From Bradyrhizobium sp. AZCC 2176 (GTDB lineage Bacteria; Pseudomonadota; Alphaproteobacteria; Rhizobiales; Xanthobacteraceae): a DNA stretch of 64,000 nucleotides. Of the stretch, positions 1 through 8,405 are shown one piece after another (the stretch's first letter is position 1; each line of letters starts with the position of its first letter). A program made the position numbers and the translations under genes. The notes beneath the pieces were generated by a model, which did no database searches, was not told the DNA's origin, and saw only the letters and a program-made list of their open reading frames with translations. The stretch covers positions 682,001 to 746,000 of the forward strand of contig NZ_JAZHRX010000001.1 in assembly GCF_036924645.1 (NCBI RefSeq), read 5' to 3'.

Positions 1-131
1 CGGCCTTTCACGAACTCGTCGCTTGCGCGCCCCGCAAAAATTTGAGCATGGACGTGCTGTCCGGTGGCCTTTCCGCCGTGTCCGGATTCAGCACAAGCCA
101 GCCTGCAAGAAGCAATCGGGGAAAATTCCAA

Positions 132-818
132 ATGCTCAAATTCTACTTCAACGGATCGCCCAACCCGACCAAGGTCGCCCTCTTCCTCGAGGAAGCCGGC
201 ATCGCCTACCAGCCGGTCGCCGTTGACACCCGCAAGGGCGACCAGTTCAAGCCGGAATACCTTGCCATCAATCCGAACGCCAAGGTGCCGGCGATCGACG
301 ATGATGGCGTCAAGGTGTTCGACAGCAACGCCATCCTGCTCTACCTCGCGGAAAAGACCGGCAAGTTCCTGCCTGCGAACACGCCCGCCAACCGCGGCGA
401 ATTGCTGTCCTGGCTGATGTTCGCCGCCACTGGCGTTGGCCCGTTTTCAGGCCAGGCCGTGCACTTCAAGCATTTCGCACCGGAAAAGATCGACTACGCC
501 CATAACCGCTACCAGTTCGAGGCGCAGCGGCACTTTGGCATTCTCAACGACCATCTCGCCAGCCGCCGCTATATGGTCGGCGACACCTATACCATCGTCG
601 ACATGGACGTCTGGGGCTGGGCCCGCATGCTCCCCTTCGTTCTCGGCGAGGACGCGGTTGCGAAATATCCCAACGTCAAGCGGCTGGTCGACGAGATCTC
701 GGCCCGTCCTGCGGCAGCCAAGGCGATCGCGCTGAAGGATAACTTCAAGTTCAAGGCCGAGATGGACGACGAGGCCCGCAGCAACATGTTCAAGCATCTT
801 TCGGTGAAGGCGGCCTGA
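132..818 (+). CDS. Glutathione S-transferase (YfcG/Ure2-like)
   Basis: A 228-residue cytosolic glutathione S-transferase. The N-terminal thioredoxin-like half starts with FYFNGSPNPTKVALFLEE, has the cis-proline segment NPNAKVPAI near residue 53 and the glutathione-contacting DSNAILLYLAE near residue 67; an all-helical C-terminal half follows. The SPNPTKV start resembles YfcG/Ure2p-type enzymes, which often act on disulfides with glutathione. An in-frame ATG lies 90 bases upstream, but the extra residues do not look like GST sequence, so the ATG at 132 was chosen. The gene stands alone. The substrate cannot be read from the sequence. Confidence 0.9.
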   Translation: MLKFYFNGSPNPTKVALFLEEAGIAYQPVAVDTRKGDQFKPEYLAINPNAKVPAIDDDGVKVFDSNAILLYLAEKTGKFLPANTPANRGELLSWLMFAATGVGPFSGQAVHFKHFAPEKIDYAHNRYQFEAQRHFGILNDHLASRRYMVGDTYTIVDMDVWGWARMLPFVLGEDAVAKYPNVKRLVDEISARPAAAKAIALKDNFKFKAEMDDEARSNMFKHLSVKAA

Positions 819-846
819 GCAACGCCGAGAAAATCGTAGAGAACCT

Positions 847-974
847 GTAGGGTGGGCAAAGGCGCGCTTGCGCCGTGCCCACCTTTTTTGAAGCATCTGC
901 GTGAGGAATGGTGGGCACGCGGAGCCTGTCATCGGGCGCGCATTCGCGCGACCCGGTGGCTTTGCCCACCCTAC
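847..974. repeat. Composite palindromic intergenic repeat
   Basis: A 15-base inverted repeat (GTAGGGTGGGCAAAG at 847-861, its complement at 960-974) encloses smaller palindromes. One enclosed piece, 921-960, is a 40-base module that recurs in inverted orientation at 11908-11947 and again at 63568-63607. No start codon with coding character is present. This looks like a REP/BIME-type repeat of the kind scattered through Bradyrhizobium genomes. Confidence 0.8.
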
Positions 975-1002
975 GAGCTCAGCTCCGCAACGACTCTATG
1001 TC

Positions 1003-1437
1003 TCAAACCGCAGCAGCGAGCTTTTGCTCCGCGGGGAAAGGGCCGAGCACACGCTCAACCAGCGCAGAGTCGCAATACTCCTTGATCTCCTTGATCTTGC
1101 CGTTCTCGATCCGCCAGACCATGCAATACTGATTGTCGTAGCGCTCCCCGGACTTGGTGACATTGTCCCCGCGGGCTTCGACGACGACGTAATCGCCTTC
1201 CGCGATGAAGTTGAACGCCAGCGTGCGCGGCCGCCCGGCGGCGAGCAGCGACCGCAGATGACCCATCAAGCCGTCGTTGATAGCCTCACGGCCCTTGAAT
1301 TTGCCCGACCAGGAATACTGGCCGGTGACGACCCAGGTGACATCCTCGGCGATATTGTCAACGAAGGTCGTTCCGCTGCGGTTCGCTGAATCTGCGTAGA
1401 CTTGTTGCACCAGCTTCTTGTTTTCTGCTGCGCCCAT
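1003..1437 (-). CDS. SnoaL-like / NTF2-fold protein
   Basis: A 144-residue protein of the NTF2-like fold (ketosteroid isomerase/SnoaL type). Signs are the N-terminal helix AENKKLVQQVYAD, a central KGREAINDGLMGHL segment and the alternating strands VVVEARGDNVTKSGERYDNQYCMVWRIENGKIKEIKEY typical of the cone-shaped sheet. Start 1437 is favoured because AAAGGAG lies just upstream and the preceding in-frame residues have no fold character. It diverges from the LysR regulator at 1527, which suggests control by it. The family covers both enzymes and ligand binders, so the activity is unknown. Confidence 0.8.
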   Translation of the reverse strand: MGAAENKKLVQQVYADSANRSGTTFVDNIAEDVTWVVTGQYSWSGKFKGREAINDGLMGHLRSLLAAGRPRTLAFNFIAEGDYVVVEARGDNVTKSGERYDNQYCMVWRIENGKIKEIKEYCDSALVERVLGPFPAEQKLAAAV

Positions 1438-1526
1438 GGCGGCTTCTCCTTTGATCTGATGTCCGATCATTGCGCGCCCTGTGGTCATTCTTCCAATCGA
1501 TACTGAGTATGATATATATTCATTCC
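1438..1526. promoter_or_regulatory. Divergent promoter region with LysR-type operator candidates
   Basis: An 89-base spacer separates the SnoaL-like gene from the LysR gene. It contains the 11-base palindrome ATACTGAGTAT (1500-1510), followed directly by an AT-rich, nearly symmetrical ATGATATATATTCAT (1509-1523). LysR regulators usually bind imperfect T-N11-A dyads in such divergent spacers, so these are the best candidate binding sites. Binding is an inference. Confidence 0.5.
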
Positions 1527-2453
1527 ATGAATTTGAATTCGCTTGACCTCAATCTGCTGGTCGCACTCGACGCGCTGCTCAGGGAAGCCAATGTCAGCCG
1601 CGCCGCGATGCGGATCGGGTTGTCGCAGCCGGCCGCCAGCCACGCGTTGCAGCGGCTGCGCGACCTGATTGGCGATCCCCTCCTGGTTCGCACCGGCGCG
1701 CGGATGGAGCTGACGCCGCGCGCGCAGGCGTTGCGTGCGCCCCTGGCGCAGGCGCTCGACCAGGTGCGATCCCTGTTTATCTCCGACGATTTCGACGCCG
1801 CCAGAAGCGAGCGCCAGTTTCGCCTGATGATGCCGGATCTGGCCGTCGAGCTTCTGATGCCGCCGCTGATGGAGAAGATCACGAAGATAGCGCCGAACGT
1901 TCGGGTCGACGTGGTGCCGTGGCGGGGACCGGCGATCTTCACGGCGGAATTCGCCCGCACGATCGACATGGTGATCTCGATCGGCAACGCCTTCAGCGGA
2001 TTTCACCGGCAACGGCTCTACACCGACAGCGATGCGCTGGCCGTCCGGCGCGGCCACCCCGCCGGCGCGCGGCTGAAGCGGATCGAAACCTTTCTCAACG
2101 CGCGGCATGTCGCGGTCGTGATCCGCGGCCAGAGCGAGGACCTGATCGACATCTGGTTACGCGCCAAGGGCATCGAGCGACGGATCGCGCTGGTCGTGCC
2201 CGGCTATATCGAGGCGCTGCATGTGGCCGCGCGCACCGATCTCGTCGCTTTCGTGCCGCGCCGCCTGATCGGCGCGCTGTCGAAGCAGTTATCGCTTGCA
2301 GCCATCACGCCGCCGCTCGATCCCGGGATCGACGAGCAGTTCATGTTCTATCCGACCCGGGCCCAGATGGACCCCGGCTCGATCTGGCTGCGCAACCTCA
2401 TGCTCGGCATCGGTCGCGAGATGGAGCGGGACCGGAGGAAAGCCACATCGTAA
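1527..2453 (+). CDS. LysR-family transcriptional regulator (NodD-like subgroup)
   Basis: A 308-residue LysR regulator. The winged helix-turn-helix spans about residues 5-65, with NLNSLDLNLLVALDAL, ANVSRAAMRIGLSQPAASHALQRLRDLIGDPLLVR and MELTPRA. The SLDLNLLVALDALL opening is typical of the NodD/NahR-like branch. The rest is a periplasmic-binding-protein-like effector domain. The start at 1527 gives the standard N-terminus; a longer frame adds 19 residues without family similarity. Its divergent partner, the SnoaL-like gene, is the likely target. Nothing here points to nodulation genes, so the inducer is unknown. Confidence 0.9.
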   Translation: MNLNSLDLNLLVALDALLREANVSRAAMRIGLSQPAASHALQRLRDLIGDPLLVRTGARMELTPRAQALRAPLAQALDQVRSLFISDDFDAARSERQFRLMMPDLAVELLMPPLMEKITKIAPNVRVDVVPWRGPAIFTAEFARTIDMVISIGNAFSGFHRQRLYTDSDALAVRRGHPAGARLKRIETFLNARHVAVVIRGQSEDLIDIWLRAKGIERRIALVVPGYIEALHVAARTDLVAFVPRRLIGALSKQLSLAAITPPLDPGIDEQFMFYPTRAQMDPGSIWLRNLMLGIGREMERDRRKATS

Positions 2454-2460
2454 CCATCAG

Positions 2461-2564
2461 ACCCTCATGGTGAGGAGGCGCATTAGCGCCGTCTCGAACC
2501 ATGTGGTCCGGCTCTGCCATCATCCTTCGAGACGCAGCTAACGCGGCTCCTCAGGATGAGGTCT
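2461..2564. repeat. ~105-base palindromic repeat, copy 1 of 3
   Basis: Starts with ACCCTCATGGTGAGGAGGCG and ends with CTCCTCAGGATGAGGTCT, whose reverse complement closely matches the start, so the element folds on itself. Close relatives lie at 55401-55518 and 56499-56608. It ends ten bases from the stop of the downstream convergent GST gene and could act as a transcript 3' structure for both genes. Confidence 0.85.
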
Positions 2565-2573
2565 GACATACGA

Positions 2574-3191
2574 TCAGGCTTTCTCTTCCGCCAACACCTT
2601 CTGCACTGCCGGCCGTTCCGACACCCGCTTGCGGTGAGCGACAACCTTCGGCAGCGTCGCAAGATCGACGCCGTCGGCTTCGAGCCAAAGCGCGATCGTA
2701 AACAGATAGGGATCGCAGATCGTATACTGCTCGCCCATCACCCACGGTCCCTTCAGCATGTCGCGCTCGATCAGCGCAAAGCCTGCGGCCATGGTTTCCG
2801 GCACCTTGCGCTTCATGTCGGCGAACGAGGACTCCTCGACGGCCCAGCGATAGCCGCGCATCTTGTGGGCGTGGGAAACATGCACCGTCGAGCAGAGATA
2901 GCTGTTGAAGGACTGCGCCTGCGCAAAAGCGAACGGGTCGTCCGGCACCAGCTTCGCCTGCGGAAAGCTCTGCGCAATGTAGGTGAGGATTGCGGGCGTT
3001 TCGGTCAAGGTGCCGCGGTCCGTCACCAGCGCCGGCACCCGCCCCTTCGGATTGATCGCAAGATATTGCGGGGTGGTCTGCTGGCTGTTCTTGAAGTCGA
3101 GCCGCTCCGCCGCATAGGAGGCGCCAGCCTCCTCCAGAGCGATATGCGAAGCCAGCGCGCAGGTACCGGGGGCGTAGTAGAGCTTGAACAT
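2574..3191 (-). CDS. Glutathione S-transferase, beta class
   Basis: A 205-residue GST. The N-terminus LYYAPGTCALASHIALEEAG, with Cys11, is the hallmark of bacterial beta-class enzymes, where this cysteine can form a mixed disulfide with glutathione. NPKGRVPALVTDRG carries the cis-proline and LTETPAILTYIA the glutathione-binding Glu/Thr. The start at 3191 is supported by GGAGG seven bases upstream. It is divergent to the FAD monooxygenase at 3344. The role may be detoxification or a glutathione-dependent catabolic step; the sequence does not decide. Confidence 0.9.
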   Translation of the reverse strand: MFKLYYAPGTCALASHIALEEAGASYAAERLDFKNSQQTTPQYLAINPKGRVPALVTDRGTLTETPAILTYIAQSFPQAKLVPDDPFAFAQAQSFNSYLCSTVHVSHAHKMRGYRWAVEESSFADMKRKVPETMAAGFALIERDMLKGPWVMGEQYTICDPYLFTIALWLEADGVDLATLPKVVAHRKRVSERPAVQKVLAEEKA

Positions 3192-3343
3192 GTTAATCCT
3201 CCCAGTGGGAAAGCTGAGGTTAACGGCCCCGCGTTCCGCCGTCCACCCGAGTGCTGCAGCAGCGATACTGGGTTTTTCGCGGTTGCCCACGGCCGCGCTG
3301 CCATGTCATGACCATGTAAATTAGGGTTATCGGGGGGCTCATC

Positions 3344-4630
3344 ATGACCGTACTTATCGCGGGCGGCGGCATCGGCGGGTTGACGCTGGCGCTCAGCCTG
3401 CACCAGATTGGCGTTCCCGCCATGGTCTTTGAAAGCGTGCCCGAGCTGCGGCCGCTCGGCGTCGGCATCAACGTGCTGCCGCATGCGGTGCGCGAATTGA
3501 TCGAGCTCGGCCTGTACGACAAACTCGATGCGCATGCTGTCCGCACCAAGGAGCTCGCGTATTTCTCCAAGCACGGCAAGCCGATCTGGAGCGAGCCGCG
3601 CGGCATCGAGGCCGGTTACAAATGGCCGCAGTTCTCGATCCATCGCGGCACGCTGCAGCAGATTTTGCTCGATGCCGCGATCGAGCGGCTGGGAAAAGAG
3701 AACATTCTCACCAGCCATCACCTCTCCGGCTGGAGCGAGACGGAGAACGGCATCCGCGCCGAATTCATCGACAAGGCAACCGGCAAACCAAAAGGCTATC
3801 ATGACGGCGCGCTATTGATCGCAGCCGACGGCATCCATTCGGCGATCCGCGAAAGACTCTATCCCGATGAAGGCCCACCGATCTGGAACGGGCGCATCCT
3901 GTGGCGCGGCATCACCGACAGCGACGCGTTTCTGTCCGGCCGCACCATGATCATGGCCGGGCACGAGATCCTGAAATTCGTCTGCTATCCGATTTCGAAG
4001 CAGGCAGACAGCGCCGGCAAATTCAGGATCAACTGGGTGGCCGAGCGGCACATGCCGCCGACCTATCGGTGGCGGCGTGAGGATTATAACCGGACGGCAA
4101 AACTCGAAGAGTTTCTGCCGTGGTTCAAGGACTGGAAGTTCGACTGGCTCGACGTACCCGGCCTGATCGAGAATTGCCCGCACGCCTATGAATATCCGCT
4201 CGTCGATCGCGATCCGATCGCGCAGTGGACGTTCGGCCGGGTCACGCTGATGGGGGATGCCGCGCATCCGATGTACCCGATCGGCTCCAACGGCGCGTCG
4301 CAGGCGATATTGGACGCCCGTGTCATCACCCGCGAAATCCTCGCAAAAGGAACGACGAACGCAGCGCTCGCGGCTTATGAAGCGGAACGCCGCCCGGCGA
4401 CCACCGATCTCGTGATGCTCAACCGCCGCAACGGTCCCGAACAAGTCATGCAGATGGTCGAGGAGCGCGCCCCCAACGGCTACAACGTCGTCACCGACGT
4501 GCTCTCGCTGCAGGAGCTGGAAGACATCGCCGCCAACTACAAGCGCGTCGCCGGCTTCCAGGTCGAGGGGCTCAACGCCAAGCCGCCGATCGTCCAGATC
4601 ACGCGGGAAGCGCCGCGGGCCGCGAGCTAG
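3344..4630 (+). CDS. FAD-dependent aromatic-ring monooxygenase
   Basis: A 428-residue flavoprotein of the PHBH/salicylate hydroxylase class A family. The FAD dinucleotide-binding fingerprint GGGIGG is at residues 7-12, a DG motif (AADGIHSAIRERLYP) lies near 160, and the second FAD motif is GRVTLMGDAAHPMYPIGSNGASQA near 300. Such enzymes use NAD(P)H and O2 to hydroxylate small aromatics or N-heterocycles. Its last 32 bases overlap the 3' end of the convergent thioesterase gene. The extradiol dioxygenase and dienelactone hydrolase near 21-23 kb are also aromatic-catabolic types, but they are too distant to count as a cluster. Confidence 0.88.
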   Translation: MTVLIAGGGIGGLTLALSLHQIGVPAMVFESVPELRPLGVGINVLPHAVRELIELGLYDKLDAHAVRTKELAYFSKHGKPIWSEPRGIEAGYKWPQFSIHRGTLQQILLDAAIERLGKENILTSHHLSGWSETENGIRAEFIDKATGKPKGYHDGALLIAADGIHSAIRERLYPDEGPPIWNGRILWRGITDSDAFLSGRTMIMAGHEILKFVCYPISKQADSAGKFRINWVAERHMPPTYRWRREDYNRTAKLEEFLPWFKDWKFDWLDVPGLIENCPHAYEYPLVDRDPIAQWTFGRVTLMGDAAHPMYPIGSNGASQAILDARVITREILAKGTTNAALAAYEAERRPATTDLVMLNRRNGPEQVMQMVEERAPNGYNVVTDVLSLQELEDIAANYKRVAGFQVEGLNAKPPIVQITREAPRAAS

Positions 4631-5054
4631 CGGCAGAGGCGATAGCCTTCGCGGTCTCGACCAGCCGCGCACTGGTCGTGGCGGTCGCCAGCAGCGTGCC
4701 ATCCGCAGCCGTCAGCCGTCCCTCCACAAAGGCAACGGTCTTGCCGAGCTGGGTGACTTTGGCCTCGCCGCTGATCGGCCCCGGTCTGGCGGGGCTGAGA
4801 AAATTCACCGTCATGGTGATGGTCGCCGTGTAGAGTTTACCCTCGGTCATGACAAACACCGCGGGTCCCATGGTGTCGTCGAGCATCGCCGAGAGAAAGC
4901 CGCCCTGCACGAAGCCGGCCGGGTTGCAGAAATCCCGCTTGCCATCGAAGCCGATGCGGATCCAGCCATCCCGCGGACGCGCGTCGAGCACGTGCCAGCC
5001 GAGCAGTCTGGAAGACGGTGGCGCGGGAAAATTATCGAGGGCAGTGGCGATCAT
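4599..5054 (-). CDS. PaaI-family hotdog thioesterase
   Basis: A 151-residue single hotdog-domain acyl-CoA thioesterase. The helix-strand core CNPAGFVQGGFLSAMLDDTMGPAVF matches the PaaI/YbgC-type catalytic segment (HGG in many members, VQGG here), and TVNFLSPARPGPISGEAKVTQLGKTVAFVEGRL forms the following strands. The C-terminal tail overlaps the convergent monooxygenase by 32 bases. The His before GG is replaced by Gln, as in several PaaI-like proteins, so the substrate class is uncertain. Confidence 0.85.
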   Translation of the reverse strand: MIATALDNFPAPPSSRLLGWHVLDARPRDGWIRIGFDGKRDFCNPAGFVQGGFLSAMLDDTMGPAVFVMTEGKLYTATITMTVNFLSPARPGPISGEAKVTQLGKTVAFVEGRLTAADGTLLATATTSARLVETAKAIASAASSRPAALPA

Positions 5055-5330
5055 GGGAACCTCCGTGAGGCCCCTTCCTACAGCACGTCTGCTGCCAGCA
5101 TGGTGTCAGCAGGTTGCGGGGCGTTGGCCACCGGGCGCCGGCCGATTTTGACAGCTTCCAGATTAGAGGGCTGGCGCCAGCCCTGCACCTTCGTTACGAA
5201 ACGGCTGCTGCGCCAAGGCGCACCGTAAGCGTCTCACGTCAGGCAACGCATTCAACCGGTCGGCTCGACCTAGGGGGAATGCGTCATGCGCCGTTCGTGA
5301 TCGACCGACCGAAATCCAAAGAGTGATATC

Positions 5331-5600
5331 ATGACTACGCTTCATGCTCCGCGCCCGCGCGGAAAATTGCCCGCGCGCTACGCGGCGATCGTCATGCCGC
5401 TGGTGCTGTCGGTGCTGATGACTTTCGTCGTATCCGCGATCTCGACCTTGCGGAGTCTGGGTCCAACGCCTGCTTTCATTGCGACCTGGCCCGCCGCATG
5501 GGGGATTTCGTGGCTGGTGGCATTTCCGACCTTGCTGATGGTACTGCCGCTGGTGCGAAAGATCGTGGCATTCGCCGTCGAGACGCCGCCGTCAAACTAA
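5331..5600 (+). CDS. DUF2798 small membrane protein
   Basis: An 89-residue inner-membrane protein with two hydrophobic segments (about residues 19-40 and 50-75) and the KLPARYAAIVMPLVLSVLMTF pattern characteristic of DUF2798. The function of the family is unknown. The stop codon shares bases with the stop of convergent mutY, so the two genes end tail to tail. The 276 bases upstream hold no gene I can support; a TTGACA-like hexamer occurs about 180 bases before the start. Confidence 0.8.
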   Translation: MTTLHAPRPRGKLPARYAAIVMPLVLSVLMTFVVSAISTLRSLGPTPAFIATWPAAWGISWLVAFPTLLMVLPLVRKIVAFAVETPPSN

Positions 5601-6757
5601 CCCGACACAGGGGCGCGCCATCGAGAGGTGGCGCGCGCTTCATTCCCCAGCCCGTGCGCGATCGCCTTGCGCATCACATTGGGCAGCGCCTCATCGGCTA
5701 GCGTCGCGATCGGCACCCACCGCATGCCTTCCGGCGCCCGTGTGCGCGCGACGACCTCGGCGGTGTAGATCACAAGCTCGAGCGGAAAATGCGTGAACAC
5801 GTGCGTCACGACGCCGGCCTTGCGATGCCAGCGCTCAACGCTTTTGACCGCGGGCGCCTGCTTCAGCGCCGCCTCGTCGTCCTGCTCGGCCAGCCACTCC
5901 GAGCCCGGTACTTCGGTCATGCCGCCGAGCAGGCCTTTTTCCGCCCGCGTTCGAACGAGGAGTTCATCGCCGCGCGTAACGATGAAGGCAGCCCCGCGGC
6001 GCAGCGTACCCGCCTTCTTCGGCGCCTTACGCGGAAAAGTCTCCTGGTCGCCGCGCAGGCGGGCAGCGCAATCATCGTTCATCGGGCACAGCGCACAGGC
6101 CGGCTTCTTCGGCGTGCAGATCGAGGAGCCGAGGTCCATTAAGGCTTGCGCGCTATCGCCGGCGCGAGACTTCTCGTCGCCAGCGCCGGACGGACCCAGC
6201 AGCGTCGCCGCCAACTCCCCAATCAGCGGCTTGGCCTGCGGCAGCGGGTCTTCCACCGCAAACAGCCGCGACACCACCCGCTCGATATTGCCGTCCACCG
6301 GCATGGTCCTGACGTCGAAGGCGATCGCGCCGATTGCCGCCGCCGTATAAGGGCCGATCCCCGGCAATTTGCGCAGGCCTTCCTCGGTATCGGGAAACAC
6401 CCCGCCATGGTCGCGCAGCACGGCGACCGCACAGGCATGGAGGTTGCGCGCACGCGAATAATAGCCGAGCCCGGCCCACATCCGCAGCACGTCATCCTGC
6501 GAGGCGCGGCCGAGCGAGCCGACATCCGGCCAGCGCGCCAGAAACTTCTCGAAATACGGCCCGACCGTTTTGACGCCGGTCTGCTGCAGCATGATTTCAG
6601 ACAGCCAGACCCGGTACGGATCGGGCCGCTCGCCCGCCAGCGGCCGCCAGGGCAAGCGACGGCGATGGCGGTCGTACCAGTCAAGCAGCAGCGCAGGGCG
6701 CGAAGCGCCCGCAACGGGCGCTTCTCGCTGTCTGATTTTGGCGGCCGCAGGACTCAT
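5597..6757 (-). CDS. mutY: A/G-specific adenine DNA glycosylase MutY
   Basis: A 386-residue base-excision repair enzyme that removes adenine opposite 8-oxoguanine. It has the MutY catalytic region PYRVWLSEIMLQQTGVKTVGPYFEKFL, the helix-hairpin-helix LPGIGPYTAAAIGAIAF followed by VDGNIERVVSR (catalytic Asp), the [4Fe-4S] ligands C-x6-C-x2-C-x5-C in CTPKKPACALCPMNDDC, and a C-terminal Nudix-like 8-oxoG recognition domain. The ATG at 6757 is preferred over a GTG 27 bases upstream; neither has a well-spaced ribosome site. It is divergent from the DUF721 gene, and the order mutY-DUF721-dsbA-smc is, as I recall, common in Rhizobiales. Confidence 0.95.
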   Translation of the reverse strand: MSPAAAKIRQREAPVAGASRPALLLDWYDRHRRRLPWRPLAGERPDPYRVWLSEIMLQQTGVKTVGPYFEKFLARWPDVGSLGRASQDDVLRMWAGLGYYSRARNLHACAVAVLRDHGGVFPDTEEGLRKLPGIGPYTAAAIGAIAFDVRTMPVDGNIERVVSRLFAVEDPLPQAKPLIGELAATLLGPSGAGDEKSRAGDSAQALMDLGSSICTPKKPACALCPMNDDCAARLRGDQETFPRKAPKKAGTLRRGAAFIVTRGDELLVRTRAEKGLLGGMTEVPGSEWLAEQDDEAALKQAPAVKSVERWHRKAGVVTHVFTHFPLELVIYTAEVVARTRAPEGMRWVPIATLADEALPNVMRKAIAHGLGNEARATSRWRAPVSG

Positions 6758-6784
6758 GAAAATACTGTAATCGGATATCTCCAC

Positions 6785-6875
6785 GTCATGCCCGGCTTGT
6801 TCCGGGCATCCACGTCTTTCTTACTCGTTCATTCAAGACGTGGATGGCCGGGTCAAGCCCGGCCAAAGCGATCTG
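6785..6875. repeat. Palindromic repeat between mutY and DUF721 gene
   Basis: Two inverted units built on ATGCCCGGCTTGTTCCGGGC and ATGGCCGGGTCAAGCCCGGCC, each with ACGTCTT or AAGACGT at the inner edge, so the whole element is a large imperfect palindrome. It sits in the divergent spacer and has no coding character. It is typical of rhizobial REP-like elements. Confidence 0.75.
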
Positions 6876-6914
6876 ATAGTTCCTGCGATAACTTGCGGCG
6901 TGTTATAAAGCCCC

Positions 6915-7394
6915 ATGTCCAAACCCGGCCCGTTCTCGGCAAAACCGCTTTCCGTCCTGCTCAGCGATGTGTTTTCTGACGCCTACGCCAAGCAGGGATT
7001 TGCCGCGCGCGAACTGGTGACGCGCTGGGCCGAGATCGCGGGACCTCAAATCGCGGCCCATTCTGAGCCGTTGAAAATGCAGTGGCCGCGGCCGGTCGAG
7101 GGGCAGCCGCAGGAACCGGCCACGCTCGTGCTGCGGGTTGAAGGCCCCATGGCGCTGGAGATCCAGCATTCCTCGGATGTCATCCTGCAACGGGTCAACC
7201 GCTTCTTCGGCTGGAGCGCGGTCGGCCGGCTGGCGTTGCGGCAGGCGCCGCTGTCGCGGCGGCATCGCCCCGCGCCACCCCGCGCGCCGGACCCGAAATC
7301 GGTGGCAAAGGTCGCCGAAACCCTGTCGGCGGTGGAGGACGAGGAACTGCGTGCCGCACTGGCGCGGCTCGGCGCCGCGATCAAGCGAAATTGA
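6915..7394 (+). CDS. DUF721 / DciA-like protein
   Basis: A 159-residue protein with a DUF721 domain in its first 110 residues (PLSVLLSDVFSDAYAKQGFAARELVTRWAEIAGPQIAAHSEPLKM, then VLRVEGPMALEIQHSSDVILQRVNRFFG). DUF721 includes DciA, the replicative-helicase loader of bacteria that lack DnaC. The C-terminus is Pro/Arg-rich and then helical (AETLSAVEDEELRAALARLGAAI). It precedes the dsbA-like gene by about 120 bases. DciA function is plausible but inferred from the domain only. Confidence 0.82.
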   Translation: MSKPGPFSAKPLSVLLSDVFSDAYAKQGFAARELVTRWAEIAGPQIAAHSEPLKMQWPRPVEGQPQEPATLVLRVEGPMALEIQHSSDVILQRVNRFFGWSAVGRLALRQAPLSRRHRPAPPRAPDPKSVAKVAETLSAVEDEELRAALARLGAAIKRN

Positions 7395-7513
7395 GCCCGC
7401 GGCATGGCGCGGCCGCCGCGACCCGCCATTGCCACAACTGGCGTTTCAAGCTAGCGAAGGCTTCTTTTCGTACTTCTTTCGGGCGTGAACGCGCCATTCG
7501 GGAGCAGACTTCG

Positions 7514-8167
7514 ATGATCACGCGCCGCGCCTTCACCGCCGTCCTGTCGCTGACCGGGCTTAGCCTGCTCGCCGGGTTCTCGCCGCTGCGGCTGATCACG
7601 GACGCCGCCGCCCAAGGCGCCGCCGACGTCGCCAAGCCGCAGTCCCTGCCCGACATGGCGCTTGGCCCCGCCAACGCCACGGTGACCATCACCGAATACG
7701 CCTCGATGACGTGCCCGCATTGCGCGGCGTTCACCGAAAAAGTGTTTCCGAAGATCAAGTCGGAATTCATCGATACCGGCAAGATCCGCTTCGTGTTCCG
7801 TGAATTTCCGCTCGACATCAAGGCCGCCGCCGGCTCGATGCTGGCGCGCTGCATTGCCAGGGACGACGCGCCGAAATATTTCGCCGTTATCGATTTGCTG
7901 TTCAAACAGCAGAACGACTGGGTGATGAAGAACACCACGGAGACGCTGATCCGCATCGGCAAGCAGGCCGGCCTCACCCAGGCGCAGGTCGAGGATTGCC
8001 TGAAGGATCAGGCGCTGCTCGACAAGATCGCGGCCGACCAGAAGTTCGCGGCCGAGGTGCTGAAGGTGCAGTCGACACCGACCTTCTTCATCAACGGCGA
8101 GATGGTCAAGGGCGAGCAGAGCTTCGAGGAATTCTCGAAGCGCATCAACTCGATGTTGAAGAGCTGA
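7514..8167 (+). CDS. DsbA-family thiol:disulfide protein, exported
   Basis: A 217-residue periplasmic thioredoxin-fold protein. The N-terminus MITRRAFTAVLSLTGLSLLAG is a signal peptide with a twin-arginine-like TRRAF motif. The active site is CPHC within ASMTCPHCAAFTEKVFPKI, and the cis-proline loop is QSTPTFFINGE. The family (DsbA/BdbD/Com1-like) oxidises or isomerises disulfides in envelope proteins. The start was taken at 7514 because it yields the signal peptide; upstream in-frame codons give no sensible N-terminus. It lies between the DUF721 gene and smc, each separated by more than 100 bases. Confidence 0.9.
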   Translation: MITRRAFTAVLSLTGLSLLAGFSPLRLITDAAAQGAADVAKPQSLPDMALGPANATVTITEYASMTCPHCAAFTEKVFPKIKSEFIDTGKIRFVFREFPLDIKAAAGSMLARCIARDDAPKYFAVIDLLFKQQNDWVMKNTTETLIRIGKQAGLTQAQVEDCLKDQALLDKIAADQKFAAEVLKVQSTPTFFINGEMVKGEQSFEEFSKRINSMLKS

Positions 8168-8405
8168 TTCGCTGCGCCGGATTCATATCCGGCCATAAGT
8201 CCAGCAAAAGGCTCGACAAAAGCGCCCCAAAAGGCTCTCTAAAACTCTTGGGAAAAGCCGCGCGGGGCCGTTGCCCTTCGGCCCCGGCCTCGCCATTGTC
8301 GCGGCTCATAAGAGCCGCAAAGGGCGACTCGTCCACCCCGACATTGCCTTCTATGGTATTGTCACGGCAGGGAGATTCGCGCCCGGCCAACAGAGATTTG
8401 TGTTC

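Noticed and set aside
851..1389. Plus-strand frames over the repeat and the SnoaL-like gene.
   Set aside because: They start within a palindromic repeat and run antisense to a gene with clear fold signals and a strong ribosome site.
8271..8405. A possible 45-residue N-terminal extension of SMC.
   Set aside because: SMC proteins begin with the segment MKLTRLRLHGFKSF; the extension has no family similarity.
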